Assembly: GCA_947489315.1 (NCBI GenBank)
Contig: CANLCX010000002.1
Location: forward strand, 806,001-870,000
Source: an uncultured Sphingomonadaceae bacterium
GTDB taxonomy: Bacteria; Pseudomonadota; Alphaproteobacteria; Sphingomonadales; Sphingomonadaceae
Length of the DNA stretch: 64,000 nucleotides
Direction: 5' to 3'
Shown here: positions 17,677 to 26,610 of the stretch, in pieces
Layout of the letters: the number at the start of each line of letters is the position of its first letter
Position numbering within the stretch: position 1 is the stretch's first letter
The notes under the pieces: model-generated
What the model was told of the DNA's origin: nothing
The model's database searches: none
Seen by the model: the letters and a program-made list of their open reading frames with translations, nothing else
Program-made: the position numbers and the translations under genes

Positions 17677-18174
17677 GTGACTAATGTCCCGAAGATGGAT
17701 GCCATCAGCAATCTCCCCACCGATATCAAGCCGCATGAGGGCGAGTTTCGGGATCACCGTCATTATTTCGCCTGCCGGGTTTATTATGAAGACACTGACT
17801 TTTCAGGGATTGTCTATCACGCCAGCTACCTGAAATTTATGGAGCGGGCGCGCTCCGATATGCTGCATCAGCTTGGCATGGACCAGCGCGCGGCGTTTGA
17901 AGCCAATGAGGGCGCTTATGCTGTGGTCGATATGCACATTAAATATATTGCACCGGCTAAATTTCAGGATAATTTGCTCGTTATCAGTCATGTCCGTAAA
18001 TTGCGCAAAGCCAGCGTTGAGATCGAACAAACCATCATGCGTGGAACCGACAAAATAGCGTCAGCCAGTGTTCAGGCAGCCTTCCTTACGCCCGCCGGGC
18101 GGCCAAGGCGGCAGCCGGAGGCATGGACGAAGGCCTTTGCGGCTGTCATCGACGATGATGACGAACAAAAATAA
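17677..18174 (+). CDS. ybgC: Acyl-CoA thioesterase YbgC, Tol-Pal associated
   Basis: 165 residues, hot-dog fold thioesterase: RVYYEDTDFSGIVYHASYL holds the catalytic Asp and the conserved HxxYL signature. It hydrolyses acyl-CoA and in E. coli contacts phospholipid enzymes at the membrane. It is the first gene of the tol-pal cluster, 12 bases before tolQ, as in many proteobacteria. The start could be GTG 17677 or ATG 17695; neither has an ideal ribosome site. Confidence 0.93.
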   Translation: MTNVPKMDAISNLPTDIKPHEGEFRDHRHYFACRVYYEDTDFSGIVYHASYLKFMERARSDMLHQLGMDQRAAFEANEGAYAVVDMHIKYIAPAKFQDNLLVISHVRKLRKASVEIEQTIMRGTDKIASASVQAAFLTPAGRPRRQPEAWTKAFAAVIDDDDEQK

Positions 18175-18186
18175 GAGGATATACCC

Positions 18187-18885
18187 TTGCTAGACAGTCT
18201 TTCTATCCACGCAGTATCTGGCGAATTTTCGCCTTTTGCCTTGTTTTTACAAGCGGATATCATCGTCAAGTCGGTGATGATCGGCTTGCTGCTCGCTAGC
18301 GTCTGGACATGGACGATCATTGTCAGTTTCGCGATGAAAATAGGTCAGGTCGGTAAAAAGTCGGACCGGTTCGAAAAATCTTTTTCCAAAGCCAATGATG
18401 TTGATAAATTTTATGACGATCACGGCAAATCGAGTCTGCCAATGGCGAAGGTGCTGGCCTCGGGTATGCGCGAATGGCGGCGTTCGACCGCACGCGGCCC
18501 AATAGATCGGGATGGCACGCGGCAACGTCTCGCGACAGCCATGAACGCGACTATTGCCCATGAGGTCGACAAGCTGGCGGATCGCCTGAATTTCCTCGCC
18601 ACCGTGGGTAGCGTTGCCCCCTTTGTCGGTCTGTTCGGTACAGTCTGGGGCATTATGCGCAGTTTTTCCGCCATTGCCGCCGAACAAAATAGCTCGCTGG
18701 CCGTCGTCGCCCCGGGCATTGCCGAGGCGCTTTTTGCAACCGCTATTGGCCTTTTTGCGGCCATTCCGGCGGTTATCGCCTATAACCGCTTCTCACACCG
18801 GCTGAACAAGCTGGAATCCCGTATGGGCCGCTTTGCCGATGGATTTCATGCGACCTTGAGCCGCGAGCTGGAATTGGGGGAGTAA
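18187..18885 (+). CDS. tolQ: Tol-Pal system proton channel subunit TolQ
   Basis: 232 residues starting at TTG with AGAGGA upstream. ExbB/MotA/TolQ family: three membrane helices (about residues 25-50, 132-160, 175-200) and the conserved stretch FVGLFGTVWGIMRSF. With TolR it uses the proton gradient to energise TolA, which remodels the outer membrane during division. It is followed three bases later by tolR. Confidence 0.95.
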   Translation: MLDSLSIHAVSGEFSPFALFLQADIIVKSVMIGLLLASVWTWTIIVSFAMKIGQVGKKSDRFEKSFSKANDVDKFYDDHGKSSLPMAKVLASGMREWRRSTARGPIDRDGTRQRLATAMNATIAHEVDKLADRLNFLATVGSVAPFVGLFGTVWGIMRSFSAIAAEQNSSLAVVAPGIAEALFATAIGLFAAIPAVIAYNRFSHRLNKLESRMGRFADGFHATLSRELELGE

Positions 18886-18888
18886 GCC

Positions 18889-19329
18889 ATGGCGATGAAC
18901 CTTGCCCCCGGTAACGGCCGCCGCAATCGCGGCCGCGCGCCGATGTCAGAGATTAACGTCACGCCCTTTGTCGATGTTATGCTGGTGCTGCTGATCATTT
19001 TCATGATCACCGCGCCTTTGTTGGTGACTGGCGTGCCCGTCGACCTGCCCGAAAGCCGCGCCAATGCGTTGGATCAGGATCAGGAACCGGTGCAAATATC
19101 GATCGATCAGGAAGGCCGGATTTTTCTCGACGATGACGAAATGAGCCGAAATGGCCTCGCGGCACGATTAAACGAAATCGCCGCAAATCAGAGCCCGGAA
19201 GACCCGCGGCAGATCATGCTGCGCGGTGATAAAACGCTGGATTACGGCCTGATCATGGGGGTGATGGGTGAACTCAATCGGGCGGGCCTGAACCGGGTGT
19301 CATTAGTCACAACAGGTTCATCTGAGTGA
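18889..19329 (+). CDS. tolR: Tol-Pal system protein TolR
   Basis: 146 residues of the ExbD/TolR family: one membrane helix (about residues 22-45) with the essential Asp in EINVTPFVDVMLVLLIIFM and a periplasmic domain ending in LNRVSLVTTGS. The start has GGGGGAG-like sequence upstream. It partners TolQ in proton-driven force generation. Confidence 0.95.
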   Translation: MAMNLAPGNGRRNRGRAPMSEINVTPFVDVMLVLLIIFMITAPLLVTGVPVDLPESRANALDQDQEPVQISIDQEGRIFLDDDEMSRNGLAARLNEIAANQSPEDPRQIMLRGDKTLDYGLIMGVMGELNRAGLNRVSLVTTGSSE

Positions 19330-19350
19330 ATTTAGAAATCACAGGCTGTT

Positions 19351-20103
19351 ATGGAAAGAGCTGAAAAAATTGGCTTAGGCGTTGCTGCTGGCGGACATCT
19401 TGTCCTTTTCGGCGTGCTTTCGCTTAGCCTGCTCTCCCAACCGGATGAGGCCTTTAAACCCAAATCTATCGAAGTAATGATCGCTGATGAGGTCGGACTC
19501 GAAAGCGCTTCGCCCAATCCCGCCTTGGTCCCGCCCGCCACCAGCGTTGCGCCAGAACTGGGCGATCCCGATCCGGCAGACCTCAGCCAGCCCGATCCGA
19601 TGGAGCTTACCCCGGCGCCAGATGTAAAGCCGGCGCCGCCACGTGCGAAACCGGTTGCTAAACCCAAGCCGAAACCGAAGGCGAAACCCAAGCCGAAGCC
19701 CAAAGGATCGCGTCTCGGCAAGGATTTCCTGAAAGGCGTTACCGATCAATCGTCGGTCAGCCGCAATCAGAATGTTACCGGTGAGAAAGCATCGGCCCGC
19801 GCAGTGGCATCCTTGCAGCAAGAATTATACCGGCAGGTAAAACGCAAATGGAAACCGCCCAGCGGTGCAGACGCAGAATTGCTGCGCACCAAGGTTACAG
19901 CGCGGCTTGACCGCAGCGGCAATATTATCGGTACGCCCACAGCGACCACCACCGGAATCACGGCCAGCAATCGTTCCCAAGCAGGTGTTCACAAGGAACG
20001 GGCCATTGCAGCGGTCAAACTAGCCGCACCATATACGACATTTCCCGAGAAATTTTATACAGAGTGGCAGGTCATAGAACCCGTGCTCTATCTCGGCATA
20101 TAG
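19351..20103 (+). CDS. tolA: TolA-like periplasm-spanning energy transducer
   Basis: 250 residues: one N-terminal membrane helix (about residues 7-30), then a Pro/Lys-rich extended arm (about residues 87-112, repeated KPKP and AKPK units) instead of the long helical arm of E. coli TolA, then a C-terminal TonB/TolA-like domain with two strands (VTARLDRSGNIIG; a Cys-less end YTEWQVIEPVLYLGI). It should connect TolQR with TolB and Pal. The call rests on position in the operon and layout, since TolA sequences diverge strongly. Confidence 0.88.
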   Translation: MERAEKIGLGVAAGGHLVLFGVLSLSLLSQPDEAFKPKSIEVMIADEVGLESASPNPALVPPATSVAPELGDPDPADLSQPDPMELTPAPDVKPAPPRAKPVAKPKPKPKAKPKPKPKGSRLGKDFLKGVTDQSSVSRNQNVTGEKASARAVASLQQELYRQVKRKWKPPSGADAELLRTKVTARLDRSGNIIGTPTATTTGITASNRSQAGVHKERAIAAVKLAAPYTTFPEKFYTEWQVIEPVLYLGI

Positions 20104-20112
20104 GAGAATATC

Positions 20113-21453
20113 ATGGCTATAACAGCCTCTAAGCGTTTGAAATCATGGCTTGTTGCTTTCACTTTATTAACAGGCTTGGCAATGCCTGCCCAGGCTCAGT
20201 TGACCGTCGATGTCGATAATGCCGGAGCCGATGAACTCACCATTGCCGTGCCCGGTCTACCGACATCGCGAAGCACAGAAACACCTGCTGGTACTACCGC
20301 TGAACTGGGTAATAAAATCAGTGACGTGATTGTTAGCAATCTGCGTTCCAGCGGCTTGTTCAAACCACTCGGCCGCAATCAGGTTCGCGGGATCAGCTTT
20401 AGCGAAGTAACCGCGCCGCAATTTCCTTATTGGAATGGTACAAATGCCTCTGCCCTAATCCAGGGCTTTGTCCAATCCAATGGCGATGGCAAGCTGACCG
20501 TGGGTTGTTATCTCTATGATGTGGCACTCGAAACCGAGCTTACTCGGCAGGGCTTTGTCGTCGACCCCGGCGATTGGCGACGCGCAGCCCATAAATGTGC
20601 GGACAGCATCTATTCGCGCCTGACCGGGGAATCGCCGTTTTTCGACAGCCGTATCGCCTATATTGCCGAAACCGGCCCCAAGGATAATCGCCGCAAAAGG
20701 CTGGCGATCATGGATAGTGACGGGGCCAACCACCGGTTCATCACCAATGGACAGGCAACCGCCCTCACCCCGCGTTTCTCGCCGGACTATTCCAAGATCG
20801 TATATTTGAGTTTTCTCGATGGAAATCCGCGTATCTATGTTTATGAGATCGGAACTGGCCGTCAAAGGCTGATTACCCAAAGCACCAACCCGACCTTTGC
20901 GCCGCGCTGGTCACCGGATGGCAAGACGATTCTCTATTCGATGGCCATTGCGGGTAACACCGATATCTATAAAGTTTCAGCACAAGGCGGTGAACCCACG
21001 CGACTGACATTTTCTCCCGGCATCGACATTGGCGGTAGTTTTTCACCCGATGGCAGCAGGATCGTGTTCGAAAGCGATCGATCCGGGAGCCAGCAACTCT
21101 ATGTCATGAGCGCCAATGGCGGCAATGAACGCCGGATCAGCTTTGGCGGCGGGCGCTTCGCAACGCCGGAATGGAGCCCGCGCGGCGATTTGATCGCCTT
21201 TACCAAAATGGCCGGAAACTTCCGCGTTGGCGTTATGACACCCAGCGGCGGCGGGCAGCGTTTGCTCACCAATAGCTGGCAAGATGAAGCGCCAACATGG
21301 GCGCCCAATGGCCGGATCATCCAATTTTTCCGGACCACCCGCGGCAGTGGCAAAACCGGTATTTGGCAGGTCGATCTGACGGGCCGGAATGAACGTCAAT
21401 TGCCCACACCCGTAAATGGATCAGATCCCGCATGGGGACCATTGCTTCCATAA
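20113..21453 (+). CDS. tolB: Tol-Pal system beta-propeller protein TolB
   Basis: 446 residues with a signal peptide (cleavage near AQA-Q). The N-terminal domain (to about residue 170) is followed by a six-bladed propeller whose blades repeat the pattern PRFSPDYSKIVYLS, PRWSPDGKTILYS, GSFSPDGSRIVFES, PEWSPRGDLIAFT. It sits in the periplasm, binds Pal and is controlled by TolA. It follows tolA by 9 bases. Confidence 0.97.
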   Translation: MAITASKRLKSWLVAFTLLTGLAMPAQAQLTVDVDNAGADELTIAVPGLPTSRSTETPAGTTAELGNKISDVIVSNLRSSGLFKPLGRNQVRGISFSEVTAPQFPYWNGTNASALIQGFVQSNGDGKLTVGCYLYDVALETELTRQGFVVDPGDWRRAAHKCADSIYSRLTGESPFFDSRIAYIAETGPKDNRRKRLAIMDSDGANHRFITNGQATALTPRFSPDYSKIVYLSFLDGNPRIYVYEIGTGRQRLITQSTNPTFAPRWSPDGKTILYSMAIAGNTDIYKVSAQGGEPTRLTFSPGIDIGGSFSPDGSRIVFESDRSGSQQLYVMSANGGNERRISFGGGRFATPEWSPRGDLIAFTKMAGNFRVGVMTPSGGGQRLLTNSWQDEAPTWAPNGRIIQFFRTTRGSGKTGIWQVDLTGRNERQLPTPVNGSDPAWGPLLP

Positions 21454-21543
21454 AATCGAATAAAAGTTCGAAGTAATGTGAGACAAGCTACTGAAAAAAA
21501 GTTATAACTACCCGCAAGGGCAAATTAGACTAGGAGCAGAAAT

Positions 21544-22053
21544 ATGTTGAAATATGCGACCCCCCTCCTGATTACCGCGAGCTTGGTTCTCGCCGGCTGC
21601 GCTAAAAAAGCACCGGAAGAATTGCCGCCAGCACCGGCTGGAACCAGTGATCCGGTGGCTCCACCGGCACCAACTGGTCCGGGCTATGCACCGGGCTCAC
21701 AAGGTGATTTCCTGGCCAACACAATGTCCGACCGGATCCTGTTTGATACGGATCGCTATAATGTGGATTCGCAGGATCAAGTAGTATTGCAGAGTCAGGC
21801 CCAGTGGCTGGCGCAAAATCCCAATGCGCGGATCACGGTGGAAGGCCATGCCGATGAACGCGGAACGCGGGATTATAACCTCGCTCTAGGCGAACGCCGG
21901 GCCAATGCCGCGAAAAACTATCTCGCGTCTTTGGGGGTCAGCCCGACCCGGATGACCACCGTGAGCTATGGTAAGGAACGTCCCGAGGCTCTTGGCTCCA
22001 ACGAAGCAGCATGGGCGCAAAACCGCCGTGCCGTTACCATCGTGGTTCAATAA
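21544..22053 (+). CDS. pal: Peptidoglycan-associated lipoprotein Pal
   Basis: 169 residues; lipobox VLAGC puts lipid on Cys19-20, followed by an Ala/Pro-rich linker and an OmpA-like domain with DRILFDTDRYNVDS, VEGHADERGTRDYN and GERRANAAKNYLASLG, the residues that hold diaminopimelate of peptidoglycan. The ribosome site AGGAGCAGAA is clear. It is the last gene of the operon; no cpoB/ybgF gene follows, unlike E. coli. Confidence 0.96.
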   Translation: MLKYATPLLITASLVLAGCAKKAPEELPPAPAGTSDPVAPPAPTGPGYAPGSQGDFLANTMSDRILFDTDRYNVDSQDQVVLQSQAQWLAQNPNARITVEGHADERGTRDYNLALGERRANAAKNYLASLGVSPTRMTTVSYGKERPEALGSNEAAWAQNRRAVTIVVQ

Positions 22054-22070
22054 GCGCCTAAGACATAATT

Positions 22071-22109
22071 AAAAAAGGCCGCTAACCTGACAGGGTAGCG
22101 GCCTTTTTT
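22071..22109 (+). terminator. Terminator of the tol-pal operon
   Basis: AAAAAAGGCCGCTA and TAGCGGCCTTTTTT make a long perfect stem with an 11-base inner part (ACCTGACAGGG) that pairs further. It works in both directions on paper and separates pal from the convergent gene at 22127. Confidence 0.92.
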
Positions 22110-22126
22110 GTGTCTTGTGAAAAGGC

Positions 22127-22423
22127 TTATTTCTTGGTGCCGCTCATCGCCATTTCACCAAAAGCGCCTGCATTGACGGAACCGGTCAGAACGCCATCGA
22201 CTACAGTCGCGGTGCCTTCCAGTTTCATTGGCATGGGCACGGTCATGTTCATGACCCATGTCAGCGTATCGCCGTCAATCTTGCCGTCTTCCAATTCCAT
22301 GGAACCCATGGCGCCTTCGTTGGTGCCGGTGAACGTGTCGCCATTGGTGACGATTGTCACAACAGAGGCTTGGTCACCCATGGGGGATTTGGTTACGCAA
22401 TCATATGAACCATCGATAGACAT
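22127..22423 (-). CDS. Small conserved-looking beta protein, unknown function
   Basis: 98 residues, good ribosome site (AAAAGGAG). No signal peptide or membrane segment. It alternates short strands and turns (SVVTIVTNGDTFTG, MGSMELEDGKIDGDTLTW, VDGVLTGSVNAGAFGEMAMSG), like a small beta sandwich or half barrel. I recall similar short proteins in other sphingomonads without a function. It starts 37 bases after the M16 protease gene and may share its transcript. Confidence 0.72.
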   Translation of the reverse strand: MSIDGSYDCVTKSPMGDQASVVTIVTNGDTFTGTNEGAMGSMELEDGKIDGDTLTWVMNMTVPMPMKLEGTATVVDGVLTGSVNAGAFGEMAMSGTKK

Positions 22424-22460
22424 ATTCTTCTCCTTTTAAATCAAAGCTCTGAACCGGCGA

Positions 22461-25376
22461 TCAGTCTTGGCCGACTGCCGAATCATCTGAACTGCCTGCC
22501 TTACTAACATCGGTGTTACCAGCTTCATAGCCGCGATATTCAATGGGCATATCAAGTGCTTCGAGTTGCGTCTTGATCTTGTCCGCGTCACCGACAATCA
22601 CCCAGGTAAATTTGTCGGGGTCAATCGCACTCGCCATCGCTTTGTTGAGGTCATCGGCCGTTAGTGCTTTGTAGCGATCGGCCACGGTTTCCGCATAGTT
22701 GGAAGGGCGCTTGAACATCACATCGCCTTGCATTTGGCCCAGTACGCGGTTCGATTGCTCGAACTGTCCCGGCAGCTGGCGAACATTGCCGTTCACGGTC
22801 CGCTCCAGCTCTGCCTGCGTAACACCATTGTCGCCCAGGAAATCTTTGACCTGGCTCATAATCGCGGCGACAGCCGGACCGGTCTGATTGGTCTGGACCG
22901 GGGCCCGCATGATATAAGGCACGTCCTGTTCACCGCGCAGCACCGTATTGCGGGTGCCGTAGCTCCAGCCCTTGGTCTCGCGCAGATCCATGTTGATCCG
23001 CGACAGAAAATTGCCGCCAAGAACCTCATTGGCGGCGTTGAGCGTCAATAAATCATCAGTGCCTTTATACGGCAAAACCTGCCCGGCGAGGATCATCGAT
23101 TGTGGGCTGTTGGCGCGGTGGATGACCACGATTTTGCCTTCTGCTGCCGGAATCGCGGCATCGAAATTTTTGCCGGCTGCCGGTTGGCCTTCCGGTTGCC
23201 ACTCGCCAAAACGCATTTCCAGTTTTTCGAGCAAAACCTGCCGGTCAATCTGGCCAACCGCGAAGATGGTCGCATTTTCAGGACGCATCCAGCTTTGATG
23301 GAAATTCACCAGATCATTCCGCGTGATTGCTGCCACCGACTCTTTCGTGCCATTGCCAGACAGGCCGCGACCATAAGGATGGGCATCACCGAAAATCAGC
23401 GGCGGCAAGGCGTTGGTTGCGACACTGCGCGGATTGCTCTCTTCCCGGTCGATAGCCGTGAGCTGCTGGACCCGCATGCGTTCGATATCGTCTGTCTTGA
23501 AGGCAGGATTTTTGACAATATCCGCCATCAGGTCGAGCGACGCGTCGAGATTGGGATTAACAGCACTAAGATTCACATCCGTCCGGTCGCGTCCGCCGCC
23601 AACGCTGACATTGGCACCCAGGCGCTCTTGCTGCTCGGCAATTTGAACCGAGGTCAGGCTGGTCGTGCCTTCTTCCATCACGGCGGTGGTGAAATTCTGC
23701 AGACCGATCTTGTCAGCCGGATCAGCAGAAGCCCCGGCATCGAATGACAGAGTCACGCGGGTCATCGGAACCGCATTGCGTTGCGCGAAATAGACCTTGA
23801 TACCATTGGACAATGTAGCGGTTTCGACATCCGGAAAATCAACATTGGGAATGTCGCCCACCGGCGGCAGAGAAGAGCGATCGACCGTTGCCGGAGCCGC
23901 TTGCTCATTGCCGTCCTGCATATAGAAAGCCGGGCTGGTCAGCGATCCGGTGCGTGCGCCCTTGCCAGAGTCCACTTCCTGATAGGCTTCGCGCTCACCC
24001 GGTACAACGCGGATACCGACAACCGGCCGTGTCAGCCATTTCTTCATGGCTGCGGTTACCGATGCCGGGGTTGCCGAGGCCAGTCGTTGCAATTCTTTCT
24101 TATAGTATTTGGGGTCATCGGAATAAAGCTCGCCCTTGGCCAGCGCGGTCGCCTTGCCGTTAAAGCCGCCAACTTGCTCCAATCCGGCTATCCGAGAAGC
24201 CGCATCGCGGGTCGCAACCCGTTGCACTTCATCTTCGGTCGGACCGTTTTGAATGAAATCGGCGATAATTTCATCCAGCCGTTTCGCTACCACGTCCGCA
24301 TCTTCGCCCGGCTTCACATCCGCCTGAATCTGCACCAGACTGCCATGGACGAAAGGCAGAACATAGGCCGAAACCGCAACCGCATTTTTCTCTTCTCGGA
24401 CCATGATATTGTCGAGTCGCGAGCTGGCCAAACCGCCCAGCACGGCCATACCAACATCGAGCGGCGTGTAATCGGGATCATTCAAGCCCGGCACCACCCA
24501 GTTGCGATAAATCCGCGTGGTCGCAACCTTGTCTTTCATCACATCATAAACCGGGGCGTCCAAAGTCGGCAGTTCCGGGTTCAGCACCGGAATCGGCTTG
24601 CCCTTTGCAATGGCGCCAAACCATTTTTCCACCAGCGGCTTGGCCGCCGCGGCATCAATGTCGCCAGCGAGCACCAATATCGCGTTGTTCGGGCCATAAT
24701 GGTCGGTAAACCATTGTTTCATGTCATCCAGCGATGCTGCTTCGAGATCTTGCAGCGAACCGATCGTGCTATGACCATAAGGATGCGCGTCCGGGAACAG
24801 CAATTCCGTCTGGCGATAGCTAACCAAACCATAGGGCTGGTTATCGCCCTGGCGCTTTTCATTGGAGACAACGCCAATCTGGTTGTCGAGCTTTTCCTGC
24901 GTCACCGCGCCGAGCAAATGCCCCATCCGGTCGCTTTCCAGGAAGAGCGCGACTTCGAGCGCTGATTTTGGCACTGTCTGAAAATAGTTGGTCCGGTCGA
25001 GCCAGGTCGTGCCGTTCAAATCGGTCGCACCAATCTGCCGCAGTGGTTCAAAAAAATCACCCGGTGCGTTTTCGGAACCGTTGAACATGATATGCTCGAA
25101 CAGATGGGCATAGCCCGTCTTGCCCTTGGGCTCATGGGCGGAACCCACACCATACCAGATAGATACCGCCACAATCGGCGCCTTGCGGTCAGTGTGCACC
25201 AGCACTTTCAGGCCATTGTCGAGAGTGAACCGCTCATAGGGAATATCAACCGCGTCCACCAGTTCGCTGACTGGTGCGGGCTTGGCAGTCTTGTGGTCAT
25301 CGGCAAGGGCCGGAGCAGCGAAGCTCAGGGCCGTAGAGGTAAGTGCAATCGCAACCGTGCGGGAAAAGCGTGACAT
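22461..25376 (-). CDS. M16 family zinc metallopeptidase, two-domain, exported
   Basis: 971 residues: signal peptide (cleavage near ALA-D26) and two tandem M16 halves. The N-terminal half has the inverted zinc motif HLFEH (H91, E94, H95) with the third ligand in NEKRQG about 80 residues later. The C-terminal half (from about residue 520) lacks HxxEH but keeps the fold, as in pitrilysin-type proteases where it closes the chamber. It probably degrades peptides in the periplasm. A downstream 98-residue gene is in the same orientation. Confidence 0.92.
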   Translation of the reverse strand: MSRFSRTVAIALTSTALSFAAPALADDHKTAKPAPVSELVDAVDIPYERFTLDNGLKVLVHTDRKAPIVAVSIWYGVGSAHEPKGKTGYAHLFEHIMFNGSENAPGDFFEPLRQIGATDLNGTTWLDRTNYFQTVPKSALEVALFLESDRMGHLLGAVTQEKLDNQIGVVSNEKRQGDNQPYGLVSYRQTELLFPDAHPYGHSTIGSLQDLEAASLDDMKQWFTDHYGPNNAILVLAGDIDAAAAKPLVEKWFGAIAKGKPIPVLNPELPTLDAPVYDVMKDKVATTRIYRNWVVPGLNDPDYTPLDVGMAVLGGLASSRLDNIMVREEKNAVAVSAYVLPFVHGSLVQIQADVKPGEDADVVAKRLDEIIADFIQNGPTEDEVQRVATRDAASRIAGLEQVGGFNGKATALAKGELYSDDPKYYKKELQRLASATPASVTAAMKKWLTRPVVGIRVVPGEREAYQEVDSGKGARTGSLTSPAFYMQDGNEQAAPATVDRSSLPPVGDIPNVDFPDVETATLSNGIKVYFAQRNAVPMTRVTLSFDAGASADPADKIGLQNFTTAVMEEGTTSLTSVQIAEQQERLGANVSVGGGRDRTDVNLSAVNPNLDASLDLMADIVKNPAFKTDDIERMRVQQLTAIDREESNPRSVATNALPPLIFGDAHPYGRGLSGNGTKESVAAITRNDLVNFHQSWMRPENATIFAVGQIDRQVLLEKLEMRFGEWQPEGQPAAGKNFDAAIPAAEGKIVVIHRANSPQSMILAGQVLPYKGTDDLLTLNAANEVLGGNFLSRINMDLRETKGWSYGTRNTVLRGEQDVPYIMRAPVQTNQTGPAVAAIMSQVKDFLGDNGVTQAELERTVNGNVRQLPGQFEQSNRVLGQMQGDVMFKRPSNYAETVADRYKALTADDLNKAMASAIDPDKFTWVIVGDADKIKTQLEALDMPIEYRGYEAGNTDVSKAGSSDDSAVGQD

Positions 25377-25508
25377 CCGGAAATCCTCTTCAATATTTCG
25401 TATATATGGAAACTACTATGAACATGCGGACTTGTCGCGCAAGCCCTGTCTGATCTTCGACAAACGGTCGATCAGCGTCGACCAACAACAACGCCTAGAC
25501 AGCAGCGC

Positions 25509-26135
25509 CTATTTCTTTTTCCAGCCCCAGAATATGTGACACGGCAATATATTCCAAATAGAATAGTCATTGTCGATCCGATCAAAATGCGGCGCCATGA
25601 AATCGCGCGCGCGTTTGACGAATTGATAGACCAGAAAAGCACCACCCGGCCGCAAAGCTTCGTGTGTTTCTTTCGCTATTTTGGGTCCGAGCTGATCGGG
25701 CAAGGTAGAAAATGGCAAACCAGACAGGATATAGTCCGCTTTTTCATGTCCCAGATCGTTGAGAATTTGCTGCACATCTGCGGCCGAACCGTGAATCGGA
25801 TAAAAGCGGCTGTCACGAATGCTTTTGCTGAGATAATCGATAAAATCGGGATTGAGGTCGATGACGACCAAGGTCGCCTCAGGCTTCATACGCTCTAGCA
25901 CCGGGCGACAAAAAGTCCCGACTCCGGGACCATATTCGACAAACACATCGCATTCGTTCCAGTTCACCGGCTCCAGCACCTTCTTGATAGTTACGGCCGA
26001 TGAGGGAATGATCGATCCAACCATCACGGGATGTTTCAAAAATCCTTTGAAGAATACACCCCATGCACCAAATGTCCGAGCTGCGCGTAGCTTGATTCGG
26101 TCCAAAATTGGCGCTTTTGCAATGCTATTGGTCAA
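25509..26135 (-). CDS. PmtA-like SAM-dependent methyltransferase
   Basis: 208 residues. Motif I is VEYGPGVGTF, followed by LVVIDLNPDF, a YILSGLPFS motif IV and RPGGAFLVYQF. The N-terminal amphipathic part (residues 10-45, HPVMVGSIIPSS) and LPFSTLP match bacterial phospholipid N-methyltransferases that convert phosphatidylethanolamine stepwise to phosphatidylcholine. A rRNA dimethylase-like relative without that activity is the alternative. Single gene. Confidence 0.75.
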   Translation of the reverse strand: MTNSIAKAPILDRIKLRAARTFGAWGVFFKGFLKHPVMVGSIIPSSAVTIKKVLEPVNWNECDVFVEYGPGVGTFCRPVLERMKPEATLVVIDLNPDFIDYLSKSIRDSRFYPIHGSAADVQQILNDLGHEKADYILSGLPFSTLPDQLGPKIAKETHEALRPGGAFLVYQFVKRARDFMAPHFDRIDNDYSIWNILPCHIFWGWKKK

Positions 26136-26238
26136 TCAAATTCTCCTATGTCACCCTGCTGTCTTACTAAGCCATAGCAGTGATATATTCAAACATCTTC
26201 GCGCTTGTCCGAGGCGATCAGAGGTTTAAAAGAGCAAT

Positions 26239-26604
26239 ATGGACTTGCACCCCTCTGGAAGCATCGCCGTGATCTTTTGTGCGCAGCGCACCGCGGACGA
26301 TGAGGATGCCTATGCCGCAGCGGCGGGCATCATGAGCGACCTTGCCGCGCAGCAAACCGGATATTTGGGGCAGGATAGCAGCCGTTCGGAAGACGGACTG
26401 GGTATCACGATTAGCTATTGGGAAAATGACAAAGCCGCCAAGACATGGCGCGATCATCCCGTTCACTCGGCCATTCGCGAACAAGGTCGTGGCAAATGGT
26501 ATGAAAGCTACACGCTGCACGTGGCGCGAATAGAACGCAGTTATGACTGGGAAAAATCCGCGGATAGTGAAAAATCTGGGAACGGCAAAAATAGCGTGCC
26601 ATAG
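26239..26604 (+). CDS. Antibiotic-biosynthesis-monooxygenase fold protein
   Basis: 121 residues with the dimeric ferredoxin-like ABM fold: SIAVIFCAQRTADDEDAY at the start, QQTGYLGQDS in the middle and SYWENDKAAKTWRDHPVH, the usual heart of the domain. Members act on quinones, haem or small aromatics or have no known activity. It lies 6 bases before an MFS transporter gene, a likely two-gene operon. Confidence 0.8.
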   Translation: MDLHPSGSIAVIFCAQRTADDEDAYAAAAGIMSDLAAQQTGYLGQDSSRSEDGLGITISYWENDKAAKTWRDHPVHSAIREQGRGKWYESYTLHVARIERSYDWEKSADSEKSGNGKNSVP

Positions 26605-26610
26605 GAGCCC

